39,605 bases of DNA from a virus: positions 1-39,605 of the IMG/VR virus record IMGVR_UViG_3300030012_001819. The stretch is one strand, 5' to 3'. The notes under the pieces are model-generated. The model saw only the letters and a program-made list of their open reading frames with translations. It ran no database searches and was not told the origin of the DNA. Each line of letters begins with the position of its first letter. Position 1 is the stretch's first letter. The position numbers and the translations under genes were made by a program. This document shows, one piece after another, positions 17,792 to 28,172 of the stretch.

Positions 17792-20700
17792 GTGGCCGTA
17801 CAACAACAACAACAATTAGAACAAAATTTTACACCTAGATTTGATAGAGAACAAACACGTAAGTTAATTAAAGCTTACGAGGTTAATCCTGGTGGACTCC
17901 CCTTAGAAGATATAAGGCAACATGCTGCGTATCATAATGTACCTTTTTACGAAGGTGATTTTTCTTTATATGAAGCCGTCAAACAAATAGGTGGTGGATT
18001 TATTGAAGGATTTACTACACTTAAACTAGTAGACCCCCCTGATAATGAATATGAAGCTATATTTAGAAATGTAGGACATTTGGCAGGTTTTGCGCCTGGC
18101 ATAATATCTGGCCCTGCAAAAGCAATAGGAGCTGTAAACCTAGCAAGAGCAGCGGCATTAGGTAATAAAATATCTATACCTATGGCTGGTGCTAATCTTA
18201 TTACACGTCAAGCAAAAAAACTTGTTAAGCCGTTACTTGAAGGAAGTAGAGGTAGTAGATTTAGTGCTGTAGACGATGTTAGTAAACATCTTTTAGGTAA
18301 TAAGGCTAGGCATATAACAGAAGGTGCATTTCATTTAGGTACTGCTAGTGCTATATCTTCTGTATGGGAAGGTGTAGACGCTATGATGCAAAACTTTATT
18401 GGTGGTGCAGTTGCAGGTGGTGTTTTTAGAGGTATAGGTAATGTTGTTGGCGTTAATACAAAAGATATAAAGTTTCCTATTAATATGGGAACTGAACAAG
18501 GAGCTAAGGTTGCGAAAGCAATTGCAGGTTCTGCGTTTATGGGAATACCTGCAAGTATGAGAGGAGCTACTACACCAGAGCAAGTATATGAATATTTGAT
18601 GGGTGCATATTTTGGAGGTAAGGAGTTACCATTTTATAAAGCCGAAGCTGCAAAATTGTTTGCCAAAATGAATAAACAAGCTCTTAAAGATTCTAAAATA
18701 GATGTACAAAGAGACCCTACCAAAATAGAAGGTTATGAAAGTTTGCCTGAAATATCTAAAAAAGAAGTAGTTAAAATGGCAGAAAAAGAATTTGGAACTC
18801 CTGAAGAAAGAACTGGTATGTCTCATATGTTAATGAAAAAGTTTGGAATACTTGACCAAATACCAAAAGAAGAATTAGAAGCTGGTAACTTTGACTCTGG
18901 TTATCCTATACTAAGGAAAGTTTTAGGTGGAAGGTCTATTGCTACTGGAGAACAACTAACAGGTCTTATGGCGATAAGTGGTGGGGATACAGGTTCTCAA
19001 AGATATTTTTCTTCACAATTAAAAAAAGCAGGTGGGACTGCTGTTAACTATGTTCCTACAGGAAGAGGTAGGGTATTACAAGAAGCAAGAGTAGCAGGTA
19101 TACCTAGAGAAATGAGTAATAAAGAATTACTTGATAATGTTTCTATGTTAGAAAAAGCTGGTTTAAAATTAAAGAAAAAAGTACCATCAGAAGAGTTTGT
19201 CTTAAATTTACAATTGCGTGCTGGAGAAATAGTTAAAAAATCAGACAAAATATTTGCAGTTGGTGATATTATAAATCAAGATTCAAAAGGTAAAAATGCA
19301 AGTTACGCAAAAAGAAATCCAGATTTACATAATAAAGTTGTAGGAGGAGGTACTAGCTGGGGTGTGCAAATGGCTGTTAATGCTAGAAAACCTGTGTTTG
19401 TTTATGACCAAAAATCTAGTAGTTGGTATACATTTAATTACAGAGCACCTAAAGGAGGATTGTTTATACCAGTTAAAGGTACACCACAAATGTCTGAAAG
19501 ACCAGGGTTTCTTGGTACAAGATTTATAGCAAGTAATGGCAAAAAAGCAATTAAACAGTTAATATCTACTAGGTTTCCTGATGCATTTAAAAATATAAAA
19601 CCAGAAACAGAAGCTACTATACCTGGAGCTGTAGACCCTACTAAAGTAGAAGTAAACGTTAAAACTGCTGAACGATTAAAAAGAGTTATTGAAAAACAAG
19701 AATCTTTTGAAGATGCAAGAGCAAAAGTTTTAGAATCTTTAAAGGATAAAAATATTGATAAAGCCAGAGAAAGTGAACTACTTAAAGAATTAAAAACTTT
19801 AGACAAACAACTTGCAGATGCTAAGCAAGAGTTAGATGTTTTATTAGATTTAAAACCTACTGAATATATTAACAGAGTTACAGGTGAAATAATAGATGAA
19901 GCAGAAATATCTATTGATGTTGGAATGGGTATGGGTGACACTAGTAGAAAATCTGTATTGTTTACAAGAAGGTTTATGAAACCTCATTGGGATAATGCTA
20001 AAACATCTAAAGATAAAGATATATTAATAGAAAAAGTATCAGAAGATATTGATGCTATAATAACAAAAAATATAGACCGTACTACCAAAGTTAACAAAGC
20101 AGAAGAAGCTGCATTAGAAATAGAAAAAATATATCCAGGTTCTTTATCATCAGAGGCAAAAGGTAATTTAAGAAGCACATTAAGAGGTTTAAATTATGGC
20201 CAACCTGTAAGGTATTTAAGAGTAAGAGGCAGAGAAGTATCTTTGTCTAATAATGAAAATCCTATGACTTATGCTGGTAAAAGAAAAAAAGTATTCGTCC
20301 CTGCTACTGTTTTAGAACAGGTATATAAAGAAGCATTTACAGGCAAACAAAAAGGAACTGAGTCTTCTGTTGCTGTTTTTGATGAAATAACAGTAAGAGA
20401 TAAAGGAGTTTCTAAAGATATACCATTAGGTAAGTACAGACAATTTTTAGCAAGCAAAGGTATATATGGCAAAAGAGCAAGTAAAGTTATAAATAAATCC
20501 TTACAAAACGTTTTTAATATAATGCAAACAAAGCATGACATGGTTCCATTTGGTGGTATTGGAGATAAAGGTAGGATAACATTTGTAAAATTACATCCTA
20601 TGTCTAAACGTCCAAATGCATATATACAAAAGAAATTAACTACAATAAAGAAAAGATTATCTGAAGTAGATAAAAATGCTTATATGTTATATAATAAATC

Positions 20701-23700
20701 TAAAAAAGCATTTGCAAATAAATATGGTAAAAGTTATTTAAAAAAGTTTGACCAAATGTTTTACTCAAATGTATTATATGATTTAGCATTAAATGGTTAC
20801 TCAATAAAAGAAGGCGAAACAAGCAAGTCATTAAAAGAACTTTTTGGTAAAGGTTATGTACCTAGTGCTGTAGCATTTAATAAAAGGTCTCAAATATGGC
20901 AAAATCCATTCTTTCCTGGCGATAAACAATTTTTTAAAGGTCAAGGCCTAGGTATGAATGAAAACGGCAATTTTAACTATGTTTTAATTGAAGACCCTAA
21001 AACTCCTTATGTTAATATTAAAACAGGAAAACAAATAACTGCAAATCAATATGACAAATTATCTGATGCAAGTAAGAAAAGATATACTGAAAAGGCTACT
21101 TTAAAAACTTTAAATCAAGAATTGCCAGAGCATGTTGATGGAGCGATTATTACTCGTACAGATGTTTTAGATAGAATTAATTTAGATGCAGGTATACCTG
21201 AGTCAGGACAAAATAAATCATTTATAGTATCACGAGGTTTCCAAGATAAAAATAAAAATCCTCTTGGTACATTGCTTGGTAAATACATGATGCATGATGC
21301 TGGACCAGACCTTTCTGCTCAAATGAAAGAAAAGAATTTGCATTATTTAATTATGACATCTGCTGCTAAACAAACAGGTACAAGAAAAACAGGTCAATAT
21401 ACTATAACAAAAGATAAAAAAATGTATCTAAAAGATACAGAAACATATGAGTTAGACCCATCTCACATATCATATAGCCCTTCTACATATGGACAAAAAA
21501 AGATGCTCGAACCTCAAGTATGGGTAAAACAATTGTTTACAAGTTTTCATCAATATGGACATAAAAAAGTATCAAAAGATATAATAGAAGATATAAATCA
21601 ATCTGTAATACAAGATAATGTAAAAGGTACAGCAGAGGGTAATGCATTGTTGCAACAATACTCTGAGACTTTAAATGATGCTCTTATTCCAAAAATAATG
21701 AAGAATATAAGGAATATTGGAACAGCAGAACTTATAGAAGTTTCTAAACAACCAGGTGCAGAAAGATTTTCAGGAACTCTTTTACAACATATGTTAAGAG
21801 TTAATACAGAAGCAATTAAACAGGCTGCAAGAGAAGGTGAGATGACTAATAATGAAGCAATGGAATCTATACAAGATTTAAATGACTTTGTTTCTAGTAC
21901 TGATAGAATATTAAAGATTGCATCAGTAGTCTCATCTAAAGCAAACTCTAAAGGAGAAACAGGGTTTCCTGTATTTTTTCATAAATACATAAGAGATTAT
22001 AGATTAAAAGTATTACATAATTGGGTTGCTGATAAAGTTACTAGACCAAAAGTAGATAACTCAGCAGTAGGATTTATAAGGCCTTATGATAAGATGTTAA
22101 GGGTTGACAAACGTTTTAAAGAACTAAATAAAAGAGATGATATATTTTATTTAGATGAAGCATACAGAGATATGGATATAGAACTTGCTTATACTGTTGG
22201 TGGTAAGAAAAGGGTTAAATTAGGAGAACTATGGGATAAATTACAAGCAGGTGATTTTAAAGACCCTTTTATGAAGCAGTATGTAAAAGATGTATTTGAA
22301 GCGATAGTACTTAGAGTGCCTATGGATTCTGCATCAGGCGCACATAGACTTGAGTTTAAAGGTTTTACAGATAGAAAAGGTTATGGTATCTTAATGCATG
22401 GTAGAACAATGAGAGCATTAGGTGGTGCTGACCTTGATGGAGATGAAGCATTTATATATTTTGGTGGTAGAACAAAAGAAAATTTAGGCAAGGGTATGAA
22501 AAATTCTTGGAAACAAGCAATCCATTCTCAAAAAGAAGAGTTTTATGATGGCAATAATATTAAAGATAATAAAAAAGCAGTAATAAAAGTAGGGCCACAT
22601 AAAGGAAAAACATATGCAGAAGTATTAACCCAAGAAGGAAGTGGAGAGCTTAAAGATAGTAAAACTTTATATTATTCTCCAGAAGCTAGAATAGATGTTT
22701 CATTAAAAGCATTTAGTGGTCGTGCAATATTAGGTGGAGCTGCAAGTGGTAGTCAAATAATTAGAAGTGCATATAGTGCAATAATGGACAAACCTAATAA
22801 AAAAGATTCTTTTGTTATTGAATTTTATGATAAAAAGAAAAAGAAAAAAAGAAACTTAACAGTTACTATTTCGCCTAGACAAGAAGAAGCCTGGAGAAAG
22901 TATCAAAGAGAAATGATTAGAGCTCAGATAGCATTTGGTTCTGACCCTCTTGACGAAGCAGGTTTAAAAAGTGCAAATGAATTTTTTAAACTATTACATG
23001 AGGCACATTTTAGAACGTTTGTCACTGAAAAAGGCAAAAAGACAAACATTAGTTTTAAGGATTTAAGTGCAAATGATTTGCGTAATGGTACATATGGTAA
23101 GTTTCATAATATGAATGCAGCTAATTTTTCTAGAAACTTTAAAGCAGATAGAAACTGGACATTTGAAGAAAGAAATAAAATGAACAATTCTGTTTATGAG
23201 TTTCCATCAGAAGAATTAAATACAATACTACCTAAAATGGTTAAGACTTTAGCAGGTATTGATTATTCAGATAGAATATTTAATAGAATAAACAGAGATT
23301 CTGTTAAAGAAATGTATGCAAAAATGGAAGAGTATGCAAAAACATTAGACTATTTAAAAGGCCCAATGGAAAGAAGTTCTTTTAGAGTCCCTTATAATAA
23401 AGAAGTAGATGTATTGTTTAGAAATCTTGGTACTAAAGAAGAACCAGCATATTTATCTGAAGAATATATCCTAAGGTCAATTGCAAATAGTGAGTATAAT
23501 AAACAGGGTAGAGCTGCTTTTGATGCTGCTATTGAAGGCACAGAGTGGGGCAAAAGAATGAAATTAAAAAGTAATTTTTATATTTACAAAGACCCTGAAA
23601 AGAAAGAAATAATACTTAGAGAAGTTGTAAAAAATGCTGAAGACTTTATAACAAATGATTTTATAGATATGGCATCTATATTAAACACTGTTGACATTGT

Positions 23701-26700
23701 AAAGAAAAACAACCTTAGTAAAAAAACTGTATCTGATTTACATGCGAAAGCAGAAGATTTTAAAATAAATAGCTATATGGACGCAAAACGTAGAAGAGAA
23801 GCTTCTACTGTAGAAGTTCCAGAAACAGAAACAGAAAAAGCATATAGAGACCAATTTGATTTAATGCAAAGAATAGATGATATTCTTTATAACAAAAAGA
23901 TTATTACAAAGAAAAGAAAACTTTTAACTGAAGAAGTTTCTGCATTAAAAGACCAAGTGCAATTAGATAAAGAAATAGCATCTTATAAAGAAATGTTAAC
24001 AAAAGGTGAAAAAGAATTATTTGATAACTTTATGCTTGGTTCTTTAAATAGAGGTAATTTAAATCTTATACAAAAGTATTACGACAAAATACCTGAAAAT
24101 TTTAAAGATAAAGTCATGACAGATTTGTATAGAAATGTTTTAAGACAAGCAACAAAAACTCAATTAAATAGAGTTGGATACAATTCTAAATCTGTGTCTA
24201 ATAAAGCTATTGAAAAACAATTAACATCATTAAATGATTTGTTTGGCAAAGTATGGAACAAACCTAGTAAATCTGAAGAATCTGCTTTATTAAAAGAAAT
24301 AGATAAAGCAATTAATAAAACTGAAATGGATATGGCTGATGGTACTAAAGAACAGGGTTATGTTGGGACAAACTATCAAGTAGATAGACTTTTAGAAAGA
24401 GCTGTTAATAATGAAGGTTATGCTGGTATAAAACCAAGTGAAGTAAAAGCTAAAGATAAAGCATTAATAGCAGAACTTGCTGGTAACTTAAAAGATTTAA
24501 ATGAAAAAGTTGGTGCTAATTTAGGAGAAGTATTAGGTGGTATTACTGCTGAGTTGCAAGGGACTCCTAAAGATTTAAATGCATTTAATAGAAGTGATTT
24601 TGAGTTAGTAAACAACTATCTTAAAGATTTAAAAACAGGTAATATATTTCAAAGAATATTTAAAAGCAAAACACCTGAATTGCAAAGAAGACATTATTGG
24701 TTATTTCCTGAAGCAGTAAATAGAGAGTTAATGAAAGATGATATACTGCTTTTAAAAAAAGAAGGCTATTTTGTAACTAAAGATGGTAACGTATCAGAGA
24801 AAGCAAGAACATTTAGGAAACCAACTTATTATATAGATGTACTAATGAATCAAGTAAATGAAATGAATAGTTTGGCTACATCTAAATCAAATGAATTAAT
24901 TGCAAAAAATGCGCAAGAACTTTTCTTTTTAGAAGAACTTCCTTCAAAGGAAAAAGAAGGTTTATTTTCTATAGCAGTTACCCAAAGAGAGTTAGGGCTT
25001 ATGTCTACAATAGATTCTAAAAAAGAAACTATACCTGAGTTAAAAAGATATTATAAACAAGCATATTTAAATGCAAATTCAGAAGCAGAATCTAAATATA
25101 AATGGAAAGAATTAAGAGACAAAGAATTTACAGTTACAAATGACAAAGGTGAAAGAGTTCGTGTAACGGGTTGGGAAATTGTTAATGGTAACAATGAAAA
25201 AAGTTTAACAGGAATAAAAGGAAGATTAAACAAAAGATTTCAAGCTTTACATAAATTAATAGTTGGTAATAGAGATTACATGTATGATAAAGGCTATATG
25301 TTAAGAGGTAATAATTGGGATGGTGCAAAAGGAACTCAACCTAAAGTATTTTATAAACTTTTTTTAAGAGATGTTTACAAAATACAACAAGAAGGAAATG
25401 AGAAAAAACTTATTGAGCTTATGGAGAATGTAGGCATTGATGGACTTAGACATGTAGCGCGTTCAATGATGGTAGATATGGTTCCAAAACAACATAGAAG
25501 TAAATATAAAAATTTTGAAATAGTTGATACAAATAAGTTTGACTTTGATAAATACTGGCCTCATATGTTTTTTAGTAAAAGAAAAGCAGAACAAGCAATG
25601 AAGACTGCTATATCGTATATTAATAAAAGCACTAAAATGAATTCTAAAGAGAAAAAAGCTGAAATACAAAAAATATTATATAAACATAAATCTTTAACTG
25701 GTGAATGGGAATTCCAAGATATGCAAAGATGGGATAGAGTAGACCAATTATCTCTTAATGAATCGTTAAAAGAAATTAGCAAACAAGAAGCTGCTAAAGT
25801 AGATAAGATTAATTTTTACAATGCTAATCAAAAAACAGGTTCTATGATGTCTAGAAGTTCTCACATACCTGGATGGGACACAAGTCCTCATGTTTTAGAT
25901 GCATATGTTAGGAACATATCAAATACTTTCTTTAGACAAATGCAACAAATTATGTCAAGAGATGCAATAGAAAATGCCTACTCAAGAATGAAAAAGAAAT
26001 TTGGCAATGAATTAGCATGGAATTGGAAAAGATTTTTACAGTTGTATGCTCAAGGTGCTATGGGTAATCCTGAAATAATACCTGAAGAAATGTATAATGA
26101 CCCTAGAATGAAATTAAAAGGAACTCCTTATGCATGGTGGGCAGATAATAGAGTGATGAATAAGATAAACAAAATAGCAGATAATCTTGGTATAAATAAA
26201 AAAGATGTACCTGAAGAGTTAGGAAAGTTTACATTTAAAGATATAAGAGATTGGTCAAACTTAGAAGCAAGGTTTGAATTAGCTGCATTGTTAGCACATC
26301 CTAAATCTGCAATAACTAATTTGTTTGGTGGTACAATGCACACTGCTATATCTGCTGGATTTGGTAATATTAAAAAAGCAAGGGATATAAAATTTTTAAA
26401 GAAAATATTCCCAGAGTTTAATAGTTTACAAGATGCTGAAAGATGGGTTATTAGTAAAGGTGTGCTACCTGAAATGGTATTATATGAACTTGGTTTAAAT
26501 AAACAATTCCAAGGTAAAAATACACAAGAGTTTTTAAAAGAACTTTCAACTAGATATAACTCTACTAACCCTATTGAAAGACAAGATTTAAGAAGTTTGG
26601 CAAATGAATACAATGTATCTAGTAGGCTTAGCGATATAGCTGGTAAATTTATGTCTGTTCCAGAAAGAGTATTAAGAAGAGATTCTTTTTTAGCACACTA

Positions 26701-27436
26701 TATAAAAGCTTGGGAAAGATTTGGAGGAGCAATAAAAGACCCTAATCATCCATTCTTAATTGAAATGGCTAAAAAAGGTGTAAAAGCTACACAATTCTTA
26801 TATGACGCTCCTAATAGGCCTATGTTCGCACGTTCTGCTTTTGGTAAGGTAATGAGTAGGTTTCAGCTATTTGCGTGGAATTCGGTGCGTTTTCGTAACG
26901 ATATAATGAAAGAAGCTAAATTAAGAGGTTTTAAAACTAGTGCAGAGACTGATAGATTTATGAGATTAGCACAAATGGATATAATGGTTTACGCATTAGG
27001 TAGTATGTTTATGTATAGTCTTTTTGACAATGCATTACCACCACCATGGAATTGGTGGCAAGACACAGCAAACTGGTTATTTGGTGATGAAAAAGAAAGA
27101 GAAAAAGCATTCTTTGGTGAGCTGCCTGTGGAGATTGCACCGCTTAAAATGATTATGCCTCCTGCTGCTAGAATACCTATAACAGGATTACAACAATTTA
27201 TTAATGATGACTATGATAAGTTTACTAATCTTACTATATGGACAATGTTTCCATTTGGAAGGATAGCAAGAGATGTATTTCAAGATGGAAATGGATTAAT
27301 AGACAACCCTACATTCTTTATGGAAAAATTTGCAGGATTACCTTTACATGCTATTGGTAGGATTAAAAAGAAAGAAAAGAAATTAGAAGAAGAAGGTAAA
27401 CGTTACGTTGCTCCTAGGCCTGGCATTAAGTTCTAA
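17792..27436 (+). CDS. Giant virion protein with two-barrel RNA polymerase core and SLOG-like domain (3214 residues)
   Basis: The start is a GTG three bases after the previous stop. Two regions look like the catalytic halves of two-barrel RNA polymerases. The first begins at D1116-G-A-I-I-T-R, resembling the EDAI strand of the beta-subunit barrel, with a candidate Lys at K1164 in LLGKYMM. The second is RVPMDSASG followed by LMHGR and GGADLDGDEAFIYFG, in which D1547-x-D1549-G-D1551 would bind catalytic magnesium; the sequence after the motif most resembles the GDLDGDEYF form of RNAi-type polymerases. Residues 394-402 (AISGGDTGS) and 516-524 (VVGGGTSWG) mark a SLOG-like nucleotide-binding fold. 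The C-terminal 600 residues are helical with a hydrophobic stretch near 3055-3100. It follows two injection proteins, so packaging in the virion is likely, as known for crAss-like phage polymerases. Which parts are active is inference. Confidence 0.65.
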   Translation: MAVQQQQQLEQNFTPRFDREQTRKLIKAYEVNPGGLPLEDIRQHAAYHNVPFYEGDFSLYEAVKQIGGGFIEGFTTLKLVDPPDNEYEAIFRNVGHLAGFAPGIISGPAKAIGAVNLARAAALGNKISIPMAGANLITRQAKKLVKPLLEGSRGSRFSAVDDVSKHLLGNKARHITEGAFHLGTASAISSVWEGVDAMMQNFIGGAVAGGVFRGIGNVVGVNTKDIKFPINMGTEQGAKVAKAIAGSAFMGIPASMRGATTPEQVYEYLMGAYFGGKELPFYKAEAAKLFAKMNKQALKDSKIDVQRDPTKIEGYESLPEISKKEVVKMAEKEFGTPEERTGMSHMLMKKFGILDQIPKEELEAGNFDSGYPILRKVLGGRSIATGEQLTGLMAISGGDTGSQRYFSSQLKKAGGTAVNYVPTGRGRVLQEARVAGIPREMSNKELLDNVSMLEKAGLKLKKKVPSEEFVLNLQLRAGEIVKKSDKIFAVGDIINQDSKGKNASYAKRNPDLHNKVVGGGTSWGVQMAVNARKPVFVYDQKSSSWYTFNYRAPKGGLFIPVKGTPQMSERPGFLGTRFIASNGKKAIKQLISTRFPDAFKNIKPETEATIPGAVDPTKVEVNVKTAERLKRVIEKQESFEDARAKVLESLKDKNIDKARESELLKELKTLDKQLADAKQELDVLLDLKPTEYINRVTGEIIDEAEISIDVGMGMGDTSRKSVLFTRRFMKPHWDNAKTSKDKDILIEKVSEDIDAIITKNIDRTTKVNKAEEAALEIEKIYPGSLSSEAKGNLRSTLRGLNYGQPVRYLRVRGREVSLSNNENPMTYAGKRKKVFVPATVLEQVYKEAFTGKQKGTESSVAVFDEITVRDKGVSKDIPLGKYRQFLASKGIYGKRASKVINKSLQNVFNIMQTKHDMVPFGGIGDKGRITFVKLHPMSKRPNAYIQKKLTTIKKRLSEVDKNAYMLYNKSKKAFANKYGKSYLKKFDQMFYSNVLYDLALNGYSIKEGETSKSLKELFGKGYVPSAVAFNKRSQIWQNPFFPGDKQFFKGQGLGMNENGNFNYVLIEDPKTPYVNIKTGKQITANQYDKLSDASKKRYTEKATLKTLNQELPEHVDGAIITRTDVLDRINLDAGIPESGQNKSFIVSRGFQDKNKNPLGTLLGKYMMHDAGPDLSAQMKEKNLHYLIMTSAAKQTGTRKTGQYTITKDKKMYLKDTETYELDPSHISYSPSTYGQKKMLEPQVWVKQLFTSFHQYGHKKVSKDIIEDINQSVIQDNVKGTAEGNALLQQYSETLNDALIPKIMKNIRNIGTAELIEVSKQPGAERFSGTLLQHMLRVNTEAIKQAAREGEMTNNEAMESIQDLNDFVSSTDRILKIASVVSSKANSKGETGFPVFFHKYIRDYRLKVLHNWVADKVTRPKVDNSAVGFIRPYDKMLRVDKRFKELNKRDDIFYLDEAYRDMDIELAYTVGGKKRVKLGELWDKLQAGDFKDPFMKQYVKDVFEAIVLRVPMDSASGAHRLEFKGFTDRKGYGILMHGRTMRALGGADLDGDEAFIYFGGRTKENLGKGMKNSWKQAIHSQKEEFYDGNNIKDNKKAVIKVGPHKGKTYAEVLTQEGSGELKDSKTLYYSPEARIDVSLKAFSGRAILGGAASGSQIIRSAYSAIMDKPNKKDSFVIEFYDKKKKKKRNLTVTISPRQEEAWRKYQREMIRAQIAFGSDPLDEAGLKSANEFFKLLHEAHFRTFVTEKGKKTNISFKDLSANDLRNGTYGKFHNMNAANFSRNFKADRNWTFEERNKMNNSVYEFPSEELNTILPKMVKTLAGIDYSDRIFNRINRDSVKEMYAKMEEYAKTLDYLKGPMERSSFRVPYNKEVDVLFRNLGTKEEPAYLSEEYILRSIANSEYNKQGRAAFDAAIEGTEWGKRMKLKSNFYIYKDPEKKEIILREVVKNAEDFITNDFIDMASILNTVDIVKKNNLSKKTVSDLHAKAEDFKINSYMDAKRRREASTVEVPETETEKAYRDQFDLMQRIDDILYNKKIITKKRKLLTEEVSALKDQVQLDKEIASYKEMLTKGEKELFDNFMLGSLNRGNLNLIQKYYDKIPENFKDKVMTDLYRNVLRQATKTQLNRVGYNSKSVSNKAIEKQLTSLNDLFGKVWNKPSKSEESALLKEIDKAINKTEMDMADGTKEQGYVGTNYQVDRLLERAVNNEGYAGIKPSEVKAKDKALIAELAGNLKDLNEKVGANLGEVLGGITAELQGTPKDLNAFNRSDFELVNNYLKDLKTGNIFQRIFKSKTPELQRRHYWLFPEAVNRELMKDDILLLKKEGYFVTKDGNVSEKARTFRKPTYYIDVLMNQVNEMNSLATSKSNELIAKNAQELFFLEELPSKEKEGLFSIAVTQRELGLMSTIDSKKETIPELKRYYKQAYLNANSEAESKYKWKELRDKEFTVTNDKGERVRVTGWEIVNGNNEKSLTGIKGRLNKRFQALHKLIVGNRDYMYDKGYMLRGNNWDGAKGTQPKVFYKLFLRDVYKIQQEGNEKKLIELMENVGIDGLRHVARSMMVDMVPKQHRSKYKNFEIVDTNKFDFDKYWPHMFFSKRKAEQAMKTAISYINKSTKMNSKEKKAEIQKILYKHKSLTGEWEFQDMQRWDRVDQLSLNESLKEISKQEAAKVDKINFYNANQKTGSMMSRSSHIPGWDTSPHVLDAYVRNISNTFFRQMQQIMSRDAIENAYSRMKKKFGNELAWNWKRFLQLYAQGAMGNPEIIPEEMYNDPRMKLKGTPYAWWADNRVMNKINKIADNLGINKKDVPEELGKFTFKDIRDWSNLEARFELAALLAHPKSAITNLFGGTMHTAISAGFGNIKKARDIKFLKKIFPEFNSLQDAERWVISKGVLPEMVLYELGLNKQFQGKNTQEFLKELSTRYNSTNPIERQDLRSLANEYNVSSRLSDIAGKFMSVPERVLRRDSFLAHYIKAWERFGGAIKDPNHPFLIEMAKKGVKATQFLYDAPNRPMFARSAFGKVMSRFQLFAWNSVRFRNDIMKEAKLRGFKTSAETDRFMRLAQMDIMVYALGSMFMYSLFDNALPPPWNWWQDTANWLFGDEKEREKAFFGELPVEIAPLKMIMPPAARIPITGLQQFINDDYDKFTNLTIWTMFPFGRIARDVFQDGNGLIDNPTFFMEKFAGLPLHAIGRIKKKEKKLEEEGKRYVAPRPGIKF

Positions 27437-27443
27437 ATCAGGT

Positions 27444-27626
27444 TTATTTATTAATTATTTTTCTTTCTATAGCCTCAAAAGGATTGTAAGAATGATAGCA
27501 TTCTGCATGAAATACTACGCTTTCATCTTCAAAAAAACTACCATCCTCACTTATAAATCCTCTAGAAGCTTTATAGACAGGTGCTGATGTGCCTATAAGT
27601 TCTTTACATTTGTCACATAATATCAT
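27444..27626 (-). CDS. Small Cys/His zinc-binding protein
   Basis: This 60-residue protein is last in the long minus-strand operon and ends 7 bases from the end of the convergent giant gene. It has CDKC at residues 4-7 and HAEC near residues 40-43, a likely zinc site, with the core APVYKASRGFISEDG between them. The start overlaps the previous stop as ATGA. Function unknown; one of several tiny metal-binding proteins in this operon. Confidence 0.6.
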   Translation of the reverse strand: MILCDKCKELIGTSAPVYKASRGFISEDGSFFEDESVVFHAECYHSYNPFEAIERKIINK

Positions 27627-27970
27627 TTATTTATCTCTTTTATAAACTTAGCGTTTCTTGTTTCTTTTTCGTTTTGCTCTATCATGCCCCATAATAAACA
27701 TAGATATACTATTACGTCAGTTATACGGCCTCTAACATCTTCTCTTTGCGATATATGTCCATTGACAAATGATGATATTCCGTCTATATGCTTTAGTAAA
27801 TATACCATTAGAGTTTTTTCTCTAGACATATTTACATGGTCTGCTACTCTTTCAAAGTTTGCAAATGCATTATGACTTTTTCTTGCGTACTCCTTTTGTC
27901 CTGCTGCTCTTATCTTCTGTATCTGCTTGAAGATTTTGTTTATCAGCTTTTCCATCTGTTTTTGTGTCAT
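27623..27970 (-). CDS. DUF1599-like (nucleotide modification associated) protein
   Basis: This 115-residue all-helical protein has the pattern G-x-x-Y-A-x-x-x-x-x-A-F-x-N-F (about residues 24-39), a KH-x-D segment (LLKHIDGISSF, residues 58-68) and EDVRGRITDVIVYLCLL (residues 77-93). That order matches the DUF1599 family, which accompanies phage nucleotide-metabolism and modified-base genes and resembles all-alpha NTP pyrophosphatases. A role in trimming the nucleotide pool is plausible. GGAG seven bases before the ATG supports the start even though the gene then overlaps the previous one by 101 bases. Confidence 0.6.
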   Translation of the reverse strand: MTQKQMEKLINKIFKQIQKIRAAGQKEYARKSHNAFANFERVADHVNMSREKTLMVYLLKHIDGISSFVNGHISQREDVRGRITDVIVYLCLLWGMIEQNEKETRNAKFIKEINK

Positions 27971-28172
27971 TAGTATTCTCCATTTCTTCGACCTTTTTAT
28001 TTATATAGGCATTAAACTCTTCTGTTTTGCCTTCCATTTCTACAAATAAACCTAAAGCTCCATCTATTTGTTTGACTATTTTGTATAGTTCGTTTGTCTT
28101 ATTATTTATTTCAATAATAGCACTAGCCATTTCTTTTACTGTTGGCTTTTTTCTTACGTTATTCTTGGCCAT
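27870..28172 (-). CDS. Helical protein with charged tail
   Basis: This 100-residue product begins at an ATG preceded by AAGGAG. Residues 10-65 form amphipathic helix (VKEMASAIIEINNKTNELYK, later EEFNAYINKKVEEMEN), suggesting a coiled coil. The last 35 residues are hydrophilic, low-complexity and lysine-rich, and are encoded in the same DNA as the first 33 codons of the next gene. I do not recognise the family. Confidence 0.5.
   Translation of the reverse strand: MAKNNVRKKPTVKEMASAIIEINNKTNELYKIVKQIDGALGLFVEMEGKTEEFNAYINKKVEEMENTNDTKTDGKADKQNLQADTEDKSSRTKGVRKKKS

Noticed and set aside
19438-19941. 167-codon antisense frame
   Set aside because: It lies opposite the giant gene, has no ribosome binding site and its composition mirrors the sense codons.
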